Positions 42,609-50,848 of a DNA stretch of 64,000 nucleotides are shown piece by piece. The position numbers and the translations under genes were made by a program. Within the stretch, counting starts at the first letter, position 1. Each line of letters starts with the position of its first letter. The stretch comes from Anthropogastromicrobium aceti (GTDB taxonomy: Bacteria > Bacillota > Clostridia > Lachnospirales > Lachnospiraceae). The notes beneath the pieces were generated by a model that was not told the origin of the DNA, made no database searches, and was given only the letters and a program-made list of their open reading frames with translations. Where the stretch lies: the NCBI RefSeq assembly GCF_025567095.1, contig NZ_JAOQJH010000008.1. The stretch is one strand, 5' to 3'.

Positions 42609-43511
42609 ATGCCAATACGTGTAGATAATGACCTGCCTGCAAGGGAGGTACTCGAGTCTGAAAATATTTTTATGATGGGAGAGGAGCGTGCAGATACGCA
42701 GCAGATCCGTCCACTCGAGATAGTAATATTGAATTTGATGCCGCTAAAGCAGGATTATGAGATCCAACTTCTTAGGGCATTGTCAAATACGCCGCTGCAG
42801 GTCAATGTTACCTGTATGAATGTGAGCAGTCATGTGTCAAAGCACACATCTGCCAGCCATATCAATAAATTTTATACTACCTTTGAAGCCGTACGAAATA
42901 TGTACTTTGACGGACTGATCATAACTGGTGCCCCAGTCGAGACAATGGAGTTTGAGGAAGTTTCTTACTGGGAGGAATTAGCGAGCATTATGGAATGGTC
43001 AAAGACAAACGTTACGAGCACGTTTCATATTTGCTGGGGAGCACTTGCCGGTCTTTATTATCATTATGGTATTCAAAAGACACCGACAGGAAAGAAGCTT
43101 TCAGGTGTGTATAGCCACCGCCTTCTTGACCGCTGTGAGCCTATTGTGCGAAGCTTTGATGATGTGTTTTACGCACCGCATTCGCGTTACTTTGGCGTAA
43201 AAAGAGATGATGTGTTAGCAAATGAACATCTTATGCTGCTTGCAGAATCAGATGAGGCAGGCTGCTATCTGATTAAAGACGATCAGGGAAATATTTATCT
43301 GCTTGGTCATCCAGAGTATGACCGCATGTCACTCGACGCAGAATATAAGCGTGATCTGGCAAAAGGCATGGATGCAGAGGTTCCGGTTCATTATTATGAG
43401 AACGATGATCCATCCACAACTCCGCTTCTTACATGGAGAGGGCATGCTAACACGCTGTATACGAACTGGTTGAATTTTTATGTTTATCAGGCGACGCCAT
43501 ATAAATGGTAA
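42609..43511 (+). CDS. metA: Homoserine O-acyltransferase (MetA fold), probably acetyl-CoA-specific
   Basis: The 300-residue enzyme activates homoserine in methionine synthesis. Catalytic Cys142 lies in F-H-I-C-W-G and the late H-P-E-Y-D is present. Residue 111 is Glu (T-G-A-P-V-E); in this family Glu111, as in Bacillus cereus MetA, gives acetyl-CoA use, while Gly111, as in Escherichia coli, gives succinyl-CoA use. It is thus likely a homoserine O-acetyltransferase despite the metA name. No SAM riboswitch precedes it; it appears to be the last gene of the queA run. Confidence 0.93.
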   Translation: MPIRVDNDLPAREVLESENIFMMGEERADTQQIRPLEIVILNLMPLKQDYEIQLLRALSNTPLQVNVTCMNVSSHVSKHTSASHINKFYTTFEAVRNMYFDGLIITGAPVETMEFEEVSYWEELASIMEWSKTNVTSTFHICWGALAGLYYHYGIQKTPTGKKLSGVYSHRLLDRCEPIVRSFDDVFYAPHSRYFGVKRDDVLANEHLMLLAESDEAGCYLIKDDQGNIYLLGHPEYDRMSLDAEYKRDLAKGMDAEVPVHYYENDDPSTTPLLTWRGHANTLYTNWLNFYVYQATPYKW

Positions 43512-43525
43512 TATGTACAAAACAC

Positions 43526-43554
43526 TTGCGTGATTCTGCAAAATGAATTATAAT
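43526..43554 (+). promoter_or_regulatory. Upstream sigma-A promoter in the metA-ldh gap
   Basis: TTGCGT (43526-43531), 17 bases, TATAAT (43549-43554). It would give an ldh message with a leader of about 140 bases that contains the Rex-like site. Confidence 0.6.
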
Positions 43555-43618
43555 GAATACGATTTTCGCATGTGTATCGGTGTTTTTTACAGAAAAATAA
43601 AAAACTATATTCATATAC

Positions 43619-43647
43619 TTGATATTTGACGCAAGATTTGTTATATT
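43619..43647 (+). promoter_or_regulatory. Proximal ldh promoter overlapping a Rex-like operator
   Basis: TTGATA (43619-43624), 17 bases, TATATT (43642-43647). The -10 box lies inside the palindrome at 43638-43655, so a bound repressor would block RNA polymerase. Confidence 0.6.
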
Positions 43648-43655
43648 TATAACAA
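43638..43655. promoter_or_regulatory. Rex-like operator upstream of ldh
   Basis: TTGTTATATTTATAACAA is a perfect 18-base palindrome. It matches the Rex consensus TTGTTAANNNNTTAACAA at 12 of 14 fixed positions. Rex is released by NADH, which would raise lactate dehydrogenase when NADH builds up. Confidence 0.65.
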
Positions 43656-43702
43656 GTTCGTTAATGAAATATCAATCTCGCGAAATACGAAAGGAGTTTA
43701 TA

Positions 43703-44653
43703 ATGGGAAGTAAGATTACTATTATTGGAGCAGGCAGCGTTGGTTCTACAATTGCTCATATTTTATCACTGAAGCCATATGTATCAGAACTCGTCATGAT
43801 CGATATCCTTAAGGATAAGGCAGACGGTGAGATCATGGATATGGCACAGGGAACTGGTTTTAGAGATCCGATTTCTATGATTTCTGGTGATTACGAGGAT
43901 GCAGCAGGTTCTGATATTGTGATTGTTACCTCTGGTGTAGCAAGAAAGCCTGGCCAGACCCGTATTGAGTTAGCAAAGACCAATGTTGCAATCATGAAGA
44001 GCATTGCACCTCAGGTAGCAAAGCATGCACCGAATGCACTGTGCATCATCGTAGCAAATCCGGTAGATGTACTGACTTATGCATTCTTAAAATATTCAGG
44101 TATGAAGGAGAGCCAGGTAATCGGTTCTGGTACACTGCTTGATACAGTACGTCTTACCTACAAGCTTTCTCAGGAGCTTGGAATTGCACAAAGAAGCATC
44201 AAGGGCTACGTTTTCGGCGAGCACGGAGATACTTCCTTTATTCCATGGAGCATGGTAACGGTTGAAGGCATCAAGCTTGATGAGTACACAAAGGGTGCAA
44301 GAAGACTTGGCATTGATGCAAATGATTTTGATCCAGATGAAGTAATCACCTATGTACGCAAGTCCGGCGGCGAAATCATCAAGAGAAAGGGTGCTACCTT
44401 CTATGGTGTAGCAAATTCTGTTGTTGATGTCTGTGAGGCATTGATGGGTGCTCAGGATCTTGTAACTGTTGTATCTTCCATGATGCATGGTGAGTATGGC
44501 GTAGATGATGTCTGTACCAGCTGCTTAACTGTAATTGGACCAAACGGTGTAAAGGGCAAGATTGAGGCAACGCTGACAGATGAAGAGGTTGCAAAGTTTA
44601 AGGCAAGTGCAGAAGCACTTAAGGCTGTTATTAAGGAAATGGATATTGAGTAA
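43703..44653 (+). CDS. ldh: L-lactate dehydrogenase
   Basis: The 316-residue enzyme has the NAD-binding G-A-G-S-V-G-S start, substrate loop R-K-P-G-Q-T-R with Gln85 (Gln marks lactate, Arg would mark malate) and the catalytic G-E-H-G-D-T. It reduces pyruvate to L-lactate with NADH. The ATG at 43703 follows AAAGGAG; an upstream open frame has no support. A Rex-like site sits on its promoter. It neighbours fumC and the Hdr-Flx-Frd block, placing two NADH sinks side by side. Confidence 0.95.
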   Translation: MGSKITIIGAGSVGSTIAHILSLKPYVSELVMIDILKDKADGEIMDMAQGTGFRDPISMISGDYEDAAGSDIVIVTSGVARKPGQTRIELAKTNVAIMKSIAPQVAKHAPNALCIIVANPVDVLTYAFLKYSGMKESQVIGSGTLLDTVRLTYKLSQELGIAQRSIKGYVFGEHGDTSFIPWSMVTVEGIKLDEYTKGARRLGIDANDFDPDEVITYVRKSGGEIIKRKGATFYGVANSVVDVCEALMGAQDLVTVVSSMMHGEYGVDDVCTSCLTVIGPNGVKGKIEATLTDEEVAKFKASAEALKAVIKEMDIE

Positions 44654-44662
44654 TTAAAAAGC

Positions 44663-44733
44663 AGCAGACAACCTTTGGCGGGGCCTTGTGGGGCGTCGCC
44701 AAAGATTTATGTCTGTTTATGTTTTTTTTCTAC
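44663..44733 (+). terminator. Terminator after ldh
   Basis: CTTTGGCG (44673-44680) pairs with CGCCAAAG (44697-44704), with outer arms CAGACA (44665-44670) and TGTCTG (44710-44715), then a run of eight T. Confidence 0.75.
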
Positions 44734-44772
44734 ATTTAGCAGAATTTACAAATTTAAGGAGGACTACTTACT

Positions 44773-46137
44773 ATGGAGTATCGTATTGAAAGAGATTCCA
44801 TGGGCGAGATGCAGGTTCCGGCAGATCGCTACTGGGCTGCTCAGACTCAGAGAAGTTATCAGAATTTCAAGATTGGTATCGAGAAGATGCCAACTGAAAT
44901 TGTACATGCATTTGGTATCTTAAAGAAGGGTGCTGCAATTGCAAATTTCAATCTTGGTAAGCTGGATGAGGAAAGAAAGAACGTCATCTGCCAGGCAGCA
45001 GACGATGTAATTAGCGGCAAGCTGATGGATCATTTCCCACTTGCTGTATGGCAGACCGGAAGCGGTACACAGTCTAATATGAACAGCAATGAGGTTATCG
45101 CAAACCGTGGAAATGAGATTGCAGGAAAGAAGCTTCTTCATCCAAACGATCACATTAACATGTCACAGAGCTCCAATGATACATTCCCGACTGCACTTCA
45201 TATCGCAGCAGCTATGAGTATCGAGGATAATCTGTTCCCGGCTATGGATAAGCTGACTGAGACCTTAAAGCGTCTTGAGTCTGAGAATGAGGATGTTGTT
45301 AAGAGTGGTCGTACTCATCTTCAGGATGCAGTTCCGATTCGTTTCTCTCAGGAGATAAGTGGCTGGAGAAATATGCTTGAGAAGACAAAGAAGATGTTAG
45401 AGGCATCTCTTCCAGGCTTAAAGGAGCTGGCACTTGGCGGTACTGCTGTTGGTACTGGACTGAATGCACCAAAGAACTTTGGACCAGAAGTTGCAAAGGT
45501 AATCAGCGAGCTGACAGGAAAAGAGTTTGTTACAGCTGAGAACAAGTTCCATGCACTTACAGCAAAGGATGATATTACATTTGCACACGGCGCATTAAAG
45601 GCACTTGCTGCTGATCTTATGAAGATCGCAAATGATGTTCGTTGGCTTGCAAGCGGTCCAAGATGTGGTCTTGGCGAAATTTCAATTCCGGAGAATGAGC
45701 CGGGAAGTTCTATTATGCCAGGTAAGGTAAATCCGACTCAGTGCGAGGCAATGACTATGGTTGCTGTTCAGGTAATGGGCAACGATGCTGCTATCGGATT
45801 CGCTGCAAGCCAGGGTAATTTCGAGCTGAATGTATTCATGCCGGTTATCGCATACAATTTCCTGCAGTCTGTAAGACTTCTGTCTGATGTCATCGTTTCC
45901 TTCAATGACAACTGTGCAGTTGGAATTAAGGCAAACAGAGAGAAGATGAAGCACAACCTGCACAACTCTTTAATGCTTGTAACTGCTTTGAATCCATACA
46001 TCGGATACGACAACGCAGCAAAGACCTCTAAGAAGGCATACAAGGAGAATATTTCCTTGAAGGAAGCCTGTGTACAGTTAGGATTTTTGACAGCAGAGAA
46101 GTTTGATGAGGTATTCCATCCGGAAGAGATGGCATAA
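44773..46137 (+). CDS. fumC: Fumarate hydratase, class II
   Basis: The 454-residue enzyme shows G-S-S-I-M-P-G-K-V-N-P and S-S-N-D-T-F-P-T, the class II fumarase signatures. It interconverts malate and fumarate. TAAGGAGG precedes the ATG. It lies 74 bases upstream of hdrB with only a T-less hairpin between, so it may be the first gene of the fumarate-reduction block, supplying the acceptor. Confidence 0.96.
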   Translation: MEYRIERDSMGEMQVPADRYWAAQTQRSYQNFKIGIEKMPTEIVHAFGILKKGAAIANFNLGKLDEERKNVICQAADDVISGKLMDHFPLAVWQTGSGTQSNMNSNEVIANRGNEIAGKKLLHPNDHINMSQSSNDTFPTALHIAAAMSIEDNLFPAMDKLTETLKRLESENEDVVKSGRTHLQDAVPIRFSQEISGWRNMLEKTKKMLEASLPGLKELALGGTAVGTGLNAPKNFGPEVAKVISELTGKEFVTAENKFHALTAKDDITFAHGALKALAADLMKIANDVRWLASGPRCGLGEISIPENEPGSSIMPGKVNPTQCEAMTMVAVQVMGNDAAIGFAASQGNFELNVFMPVIAYNFLQSVRLLSDVIVSFNDNCAVGIKANREKMKHNLHNSLMLVTALNPYIGYDNAAKTSKKAYKENISLKEACVQLGFLTAEKFDEVFHPEEMA

Positions 46138-46149
46138 GCCGCAGGTAAC

Positions 46150-46172
46150 GCCGCAGCTGTCTTGGCTGCGGC
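46150..46172 (+). other. GC-rich hairpin between fumC and hdrB, no T tract
   Basis: GCCGCAGC (46150-46157) and GCTGCGGC (46165-46172) pair perfectly, but the next bases are ACAAAAAC. Without a U run it is unlikely to stop transcription and may instead mark RNA processing or stability between fumC and the hdr genes. Confidence 0.6.
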
Positions 46173-46211
46173 ACAAAAACATAGCCACTATGTGGCAGAA
46201 TGGAAGGAACT

Positions 46212-47009
46212 ATGAAGTATAGCTACTACCCAGGGTGTACCCTGAAGACAAAGGCAAAAGAGCTCAATGACTATGCCATTGCTTCTGCAAAGGCACTGGG
46301 CATTGAGATGGAGGAGATTGAGGATTGGCAGTGCTGCGGCGGCGTATATTCTACCGCTACAGATGAGATTGCTAATAAGCTTTCTTCCGTCAGAGCTCTG
46401 GCTCAGGCAAGAGATAAGGGACAGGATCTTCTGACTCTGTGCTCCGCTTGCCATAATGTAATTAAGCGTGTCAATAATGACATGAGAAACAACGAGGATT
46501 TCCGTACAAGAGCTAACAATTACATGGCACCTGATATGGAATACAATGGTGAGGCCAATGTAATTCATTACCTCGAGATGCTGCGCGATGTAGTAGGCTT
46601 TGACAACTTAAAGAAGGCAGTTGTAAATCCGTTAAAGGGAAAGAAAATTGCTGCTTATTATGGCTGTCTGTTACTTCGTCCAGGCAAAGTGATGGAGTTT
46701 GATGATCCAGAGAATCCAAAGATCATGGAAGATTTCATTAAGGCTATTGGTGCAACTCCAGTTATCTTCTCACAGCGCAATGAGTGCTGCGGCGGATACA
46801 TGACCTTAAACGATAAGGAACTGGCACAAAAGAGAAGCAATGCGGTTGTAGCATCTGCTTTAGAGCAGCAGGCAGACTGCATGATCACAGCCTGTCCTCT
46901 TTGCCGTTACAACCTCGTAGCCAATGCAACTGAAAACCAGATTCCAGTTTACTATTTCACTGAGCTGTTAGCAGAGGCGCTTGGCGTAAAAGAGGAGGTG
47001 CAGGCATGA
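46212..47009 (+). CDS. hdrB: HdrB-like CCG-domain protein, heterodisulfide reductase subunit B family
   Basis: The 265-residue protein has both CCG (cysteine-rich) motifs complete: C9-x31-C41-C42-x34-C77-x2-C80 and C152-x39-C192-C193-x34-C228-x2-C231. In methanogen HdrB these bind two non-cubane 4Fe-4S clusters that reduce the disulfide. The ATG at 46212 follows GGAAGGA. It overlaps hdrC by four bases. In bacteria the physiological disulfide or acceptor is often unknown; here the downstream fumarate reductase genes suggest one. Confidence 0.92.
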   Translation: MKYSYYPGCTLKTKAKELNDYAIASAKALGIEMEEIEDWQCCGGVYSTATDEIANKLSSVRALAQARDKGQDLLTLCSACHNVIKRVNNDMRNNEDFRTRANNYMAPDMEYNGEANVIHYLEMLRDVVGFDNLKKAVVNPLKGKKIAAYYGCLLLRPGKVMEFDDPENPKIMEDFIKAIGATPVIFSQRNECCGGYMTLNDKELAQKRSNAVVASALEQQADCMITACPLCRYNLVANATENQIPVYYFTELLAEALGVKEEVQA

Positions 47010-47386
47010 ATATCAATAAAGAAATGATTACTGATATCAGTGGTGTGAACCCGCGCAAGTGTATGAAGTGCGGAAAATGTTCTGCAACCTGTCCGGCATT
47101 TGATGCAATGGATTATCATCCACATCAGTTTGTTGATATGGTAGAAAACGGAAGAATCGAGGCACTGATGCAGTCTAAGTCCATTTGGAACTGCTTAAGC
47201 TGCATGGCATGTGTACAGAGATGTCCAAGAAGCGTTGAACCTGGAAAATTAGTAGAAGCAATTCGTCTGGCTGTCATTCGTCAGCAGGGCATGAATCATT
47301 TAAGCGAGGAAGCAATTCCAGAGCTGCTTGATCCAGAGCTTCCGCAGCAGGCAATTGTCAGCGCATTCCGCAAGTATAAGAGATAA
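47006..47386 (+). CDS. hdrC: HdrC-like iron-sulfur protein
   Basis: A 126-residue protein with two 4Fe-4S motifs, C-M-K-C-G-K-C-S-A-T-C-P and C-L-S-C-M-A-C-V-Q-R-C-P. It would wire HdrA to HdrB. It starts four bases inside hdrB with GAGGAGG upstream, and hdrA follows after 18 bases. Confidence 0.92.
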   Translation: MNINKEMITDISGVNPRKCMKCGKCSATCPAFDAMDYHPHQFVDMVENGRIEALMQSKSIWNCLSCMACVQRCPRSVEPGKLVEAIRLAVIRQQGMNHLSEEAIPELLDPELPQQAIVSAFRKYKR

Positions 47387-47404
47387 AGAAAGGCTGGTTT
47401 ACAT

Positions 47405-49390
47405 ATGCAGAAAATAGGAGTATTTGTATGTTGGTGCGGAAGCAATATCGCAGCAACTGTCGATGTTGCGGCTGTGGTTGAAGCCTTAAAGGTTCCGCCG
47501 GGCGTAGTATACGCAACCGACTATCAGTATATGTGTTCTGCCAGCGGACAGAACATCATTAAGGATGCCATCAAGGAATACGGACTGACCGGCGTAGTAA
47601 TCTGTTCCTGTTCTCCTCGTATGCATGAGGCAACCTTCCGCAAGACCGTACAGGCAGCGGGATTAAATCCATACATGCTTGAGATTGCAAACATTCGTGA
47701 GCAGTGTTCATGGATTCATAAGGATATCAAGGAAGCAACTGAGAAGGCAATCATTTTAGGCCGTTCCGCAATCGCAAAAGTTCAGTTAAATGCACCTCTT
47801 ACCTCTCAGACAAGCCCAGTTGTAAAGCGTGCGCTTGTAATCGGAGGCGGTATCGCTGGTATCCAGACTGCACTGGATATTGCAGATGCTGGTTTTGAGG
47901 TTGATATCGTAGAGAAGAAGCCAACAATCGGTGGTAAGATGTCTCAGCTTGATAAGACATTCCCAACACTTGACTGTGCGGCATGTATTTTGACACCAAA
48001 GATGGTAGATGCAGGTGCAAACGATAAGATTCATCTGTATACCTACTGTGAGGTAGATAAGGTTTCAGGTTTCGTAGGAAACTTCAGTGTAACCATCAAG
48101 CAGAAGCCACGTTACGTTGATCCGGTAAAATGTACAGGATGTGGTGCTTGTACCGAGAAATGTCCGTCTAAGAAGACACCAAACGAGTTTAACATGGGTC
48201 TGGACAACAGACCGGCAATCTACATCCCATTTGCACAGGCAGTTCCGAAGTTAGCAGTTATCGATCGCGATGCATGTATTCACTTCAAGACTGGCAAGTG
48301 CGGACTTTGTGTGAGAACTTGTGGTGCAGGAGCGATCAATTATGATCAGAAGGAAGAGTTTATCACCAAGGAGTACGGTGCAATTGTAGTTGCAACAGGT
48401 TACAATCAGATTAAGCCTGTTAAGTTTGATGAGTATCTGTATTCACAGAGCAAGGATGTTGTTACTTCCTTAGAGTTTGAGCGTATCATGAACGCAGCAG
48501 GCCCGACAAAGGGACAGCTTGTATGTCCGTCTGATGGAAGACATCCAAAGAAGATCGTATTTGTACAGTGTGTAGGCTCTAGAGGAGATTCCTGCAGAGA
48601 CAAGTCTTACTGTTCAAAGATCTGCTGTATGTACACAGCAAAGCATGCAATGCTTGTAAAAGATCATCATCCGGATATCGACGTTACTGTATTTTATATT
48701 GATGTTCGTACACCAGGTAAGAACTTTGATGAGTTCTATCGTCGTGCTGTAGAGCAGTATGGTGTACATTATATTAAGGGTATGGTCGGAAAGGTAGAGC
48801 AGGGTCAGGGCTGCCTTAAGGTTCAGGCTTCTGATCTGTTAAACAACGAGCAGATCCATATGGATGCAGATATGGTTGTTCTTGCATCTGCAATTGAGCC
48901 AGATGAGAGTGCAAGAAATCTTGCAACGATGCTGACTGCAAGTATGGATACAAACGACTTCTTTACAGAGGCTCATGCAAAGCTTCGTCCTGTAGAGAGC
49001 CCGACAGCTGGTATCTTCTTATCAGGTGTTTGCCAGGGACCAAAGGATATTCCGGAGACTGTTGCACAGGCAAGTGCTGCTGCAGCAAAGGTAATCGGCC
49101 TTCTTGCAAAGGATTCCCTGCTTTGCAACGCATGTGTAGCTCATTCTGATGAGACATTGTGTAACGGATGTTCACAGTGTGCAAATGTCTGCGCATATGG
49201 TGCTATCACCTATGAAGAGAGACTTGTTATGGACAAGGGTGTTCGTGAGACAAGAAGAGTTGCAGTTGTTAATGAAGCAATCTGCCAGGGCTGCGGTGCT
49301 TGTACGGTTACATGTCCGTCCGGCGCTATGGACCTGAAGGGCTTTGCAAATAATCAGATTATGGCGGAGGTAGACGCAATATGCAAGTAA
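47405..49390 (+). CDS. hdrA: HdrA-like electron-bifurcating flavoprotein
   Basis: The 661-residue protein has the HdrA N-terminal Cys domain (V-C-W-C-G-S-N-I), a thioredoxin-reductase-like FAD fold (V-I-G-G-G-I-A-G), an inserted ferredoxin region (C-T-G-C-G-A-C-T-E-K-C-P and C-G-L-C-V-R-T-C) and a C-terminal two-cluster ferredoxin (C-N-G-C-S-Q-C-A-N-V-C, C-Q-G-C-G-A-C-T-V-T-C-P). HdrA is the site of flavin-based electron bifurcation in methanogens. It overlaps the flxD gene by ten bases. Length is normal. Confidence 0.93.
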   Translation: MQKIGVFVCWCGSNIAATVDVAAVVEALKVPPGVVYATDYQYMCSASGQNIIKDAIKEYGLTGVVICSCSPRMHEATFRKTVQAAGLNPYMLEIANIREQCSWIHKDIKEATEKAIILGRSAIAKVQLNAPLTSQTSPVVKRALVIGGGIAGIQTALDIADAGFEVDIVEKKPTIGGKMSQLDKTFPTLDCAACILTPKMVDAGANDKIHLYTYCEVDKVSGFVGNFSVTIKQKPRYVDPVKCTGCGACTEKCPSKKTPNEFNMGLDNRPAIYIPFAQAVPKLAVIDRDACIHFKTGKCGLCVRTCGAGAINYDQKEEFITKEYGAIVVATGYNQIKPVKFDEYLYSQSKDVVTSLEFERIMNAAGPTKGQLVCPSDGRHPKKIVFVQCVGSRGDSCRDKSYCSKICCMYTAKHAMLVKDHHPDIDVTVFYIDVRTPGKNFDEFYRRAVEQYGVHYIKGMVGKVEQGQGCLKVQASDLLNNEQIHMDADMVVLASAIEPDESARNLATMLTASMDTNDFFTEAHAKLRPVESPTAGIFLSGVCQGPKDIPETVAQASAAAAKVIGLLAKDSLLCNACVAHSDETLCNGCSQCANVCAYGAITYEERLVMDKGVRETRRVAVVNEAICQGCGACTVTCPSGAMDLKGFANNQIMAEVDAICK

Positions 49391-49833
49391 ATGAGACAAA
49401 TGAAAACAAAGAGTTTACTCCTCTGATCGTGGCATTCTGCTGTAACTGGTGTTCCTATGCGGGAGCAGACTTAGCTGGAAGCAGCCGTCTGAATTATCCG
49501 GCAAATGTCAAGATTATTCGTGTACCATGCTCCTGCCGTGTAAATCCGCTGTTCATTTTGCGTGCGTTTGAGAGAGGTGCTGATGGTGTTATCCTGTGTG
49601 GATGTCATCCGGGCGACTGCCATTACACAACTGGTAACTATTACGCAAGAAGAAGAATGACACTTCTGTTCTCTATGCTTGATTATCTGGGCATTGAGAA
49701 GGAGAGAGCAAGAGTGGAGTGGGTTTCTGCAGCAGAGGGTGCAAGATTTGCATCTGTTATGAATGATTTTGTGGACACCATTACAAAGCTTGGTGAAAAC
49801 AGAAAGTTGAGGGATCTGCGATGCGAGAAATAA
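49381..49833 (+). CDS. flxD: MvhD/FlxD-like 2Fe-2S electron transfer protein
   Basis: A 150-residue MvhD-family protein with conserved Cys in F-C-C-N-W-C-S-Y, V-P-C-S-C and G-C-H-P-G-D-C-H. MvhD passes electrons from the donor module to HdrA. In methanogens the donor is a hydrogenase; here the following genes encode NAD(P)H-oxidising Flx subunits and no hydrogenase is present. It overlaps hdrA by 10 and flxC by 13 bases. Confidence 0.9.
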   Translation: MQVNETNENKEFTPLIVAFCCNWCSYAGADLAGSSRLNYPANVKIIRVPCSCRVNPLFILRAFERGADGVILCGCHPGDCHYTTGNYYARRRMTLLFSMLDYLGIEKERARVEWVSAAEGARFASVMNDFVDTITKLGENRKLRDLRCEK

Positions 49834-50846
49834 AAGAATTACTGGTGTCAAAAATCAATGAGCTTATTGATAACGGCACTGTAGACCGCGTGATCGGCTG
49901 GAAGGCCGGTGAATTCTGCTACGACGTATCTCCGGCTATCTTCACAAAGGAGAATCTGGACGAACTCGTTTATAATAGCTTCTGCGGCGCAAACCAGAGT
50001 AAATTTTTAGTAGGCGCTGCAACAATGGATGTGCCGTTCCGTGCACCGAATGCACCGGAGCCGCCGCAGCCAAAGAAGATCCTTGCACTGCTTAAGCCGT
50101 GTGACTGCTACAGCTACAATCAGCTGCAGACAGAGCACAGACTGGACGCAGAGAAGGTTTATGCACTGGGAATCCCATGTACCGGAATGATCGATGTTAA
50201 TAAGATCAAGGCAAAGGGAATCACAGGTATCCTTGGCATCGAGGAAGAGGGCGATACCATTAAGGTAAAGACTCTTTACGGTGATGAGGAGTGCAAGAAG
50301 AGTGAAGTGCTGTTAGAGCGCTGTATGGTATGCAAGGGCAAAAATCATGTAGCCGGCGATGAACTTTTAATTCCGGATGAGGAAGCACCAGAAGTTCCAG
50401 TAAGTGCAGATCGTATGGCTGAGGTTGCAAAGCTTGAGGCAATGACAGAGCAGGAGCGTTTTGATTTCTGGAGAAGCCAGCTGTCAAAGTGTATCCGCTG
50501 CAATGCATGTCGTAATGCATGTCCAGCATGTACATGCCGTACCTGCGTATTCGATAACCCGAAGTCCGGCGTTGCTGCCAAGGTAAACAATACTGATTTC
50601 GAGGAGAATATGTTCCACATTATTCGTGCATTCCATGTAGCTGGTCGTTGTACCGACTGTGGTGAGTGCAGCAGAGTATGTCCGCAGAACATTCCTCTTC
50701 ATCTGTTAAACCGTAAGTTCATCAAGGATATTGATACATTCTACGGTGATTTCCAGGCAGGAACTGAGGTTGGCGTAAGAGGGCCGTTGATTTCTTATAC
50801 TAAGGAAGACTGTGAGCCGAGTATCGTTATGGAGAGGGGGAATTAA
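49821..50846 (+). CDS. flxC: FlxC-like iron-sulfur oxidoreductase subunit
   Basis: The 341-residue protein has an N-terminal region like the coenzyme F420/formate dehydrogenase beta family (A-L-L-K-P-C-D-C) and ferredoxin motifs C-I-R-C-N-A-C-R-N-A-C-P and C-T-D-C-G-E-C-S-R-V-C-P. This fits one of the two Fe-S subunits of FlxABCD described in Desulfovibrio vulgaris; the split of names between flxB and flxC is from memory. It overlaps flxD and is two bases before flxB. Confidence 0.78.
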   Translation: MREIKELLVSKINELIDNGTVDRVIGWKAGEFCYDVSPAIFTKENLDELVYNSFCGANQSKFLVGAATMDVPFRAPNAPEPPQPKKILALLKPCDCYSYNQLQTEHRLDAEKVYALGIPCTGMIDVNKIKAKGITGILGIEEEGDTIKVKTLYGDEECKKSEVLLERCMVCKGKNHVAGDELLIPDEEAPEVPVSADRMAEVAKLEAMTEQERFDFWRSQLSKCIRCNACRNACPACTCRTCVFDNPKSGVAAKVNNTDFEENMFHIIRAFHVAGRCTDCGECSRVCPQNIPLHLLNRKFIKDIDTFYGDFQAGTEVGVRGPLISYTKEDCEPSIVMERGN

Positions 50847-50848
50847 TC

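Noticed and set aside
43703..44653. Malate dehydrogenase
   Set aside because: Gln85 in the substrate loop marks lactate dehydrogenase; malate enzymes carry Arg there.
46212..49833. Methanogen-type hydrogenase-linked Hdr/Mvh complex
   Set aside because: No MvhA or MvhG hydrogenase genes follow; the donor module is NAD(P)H-type FlxA.
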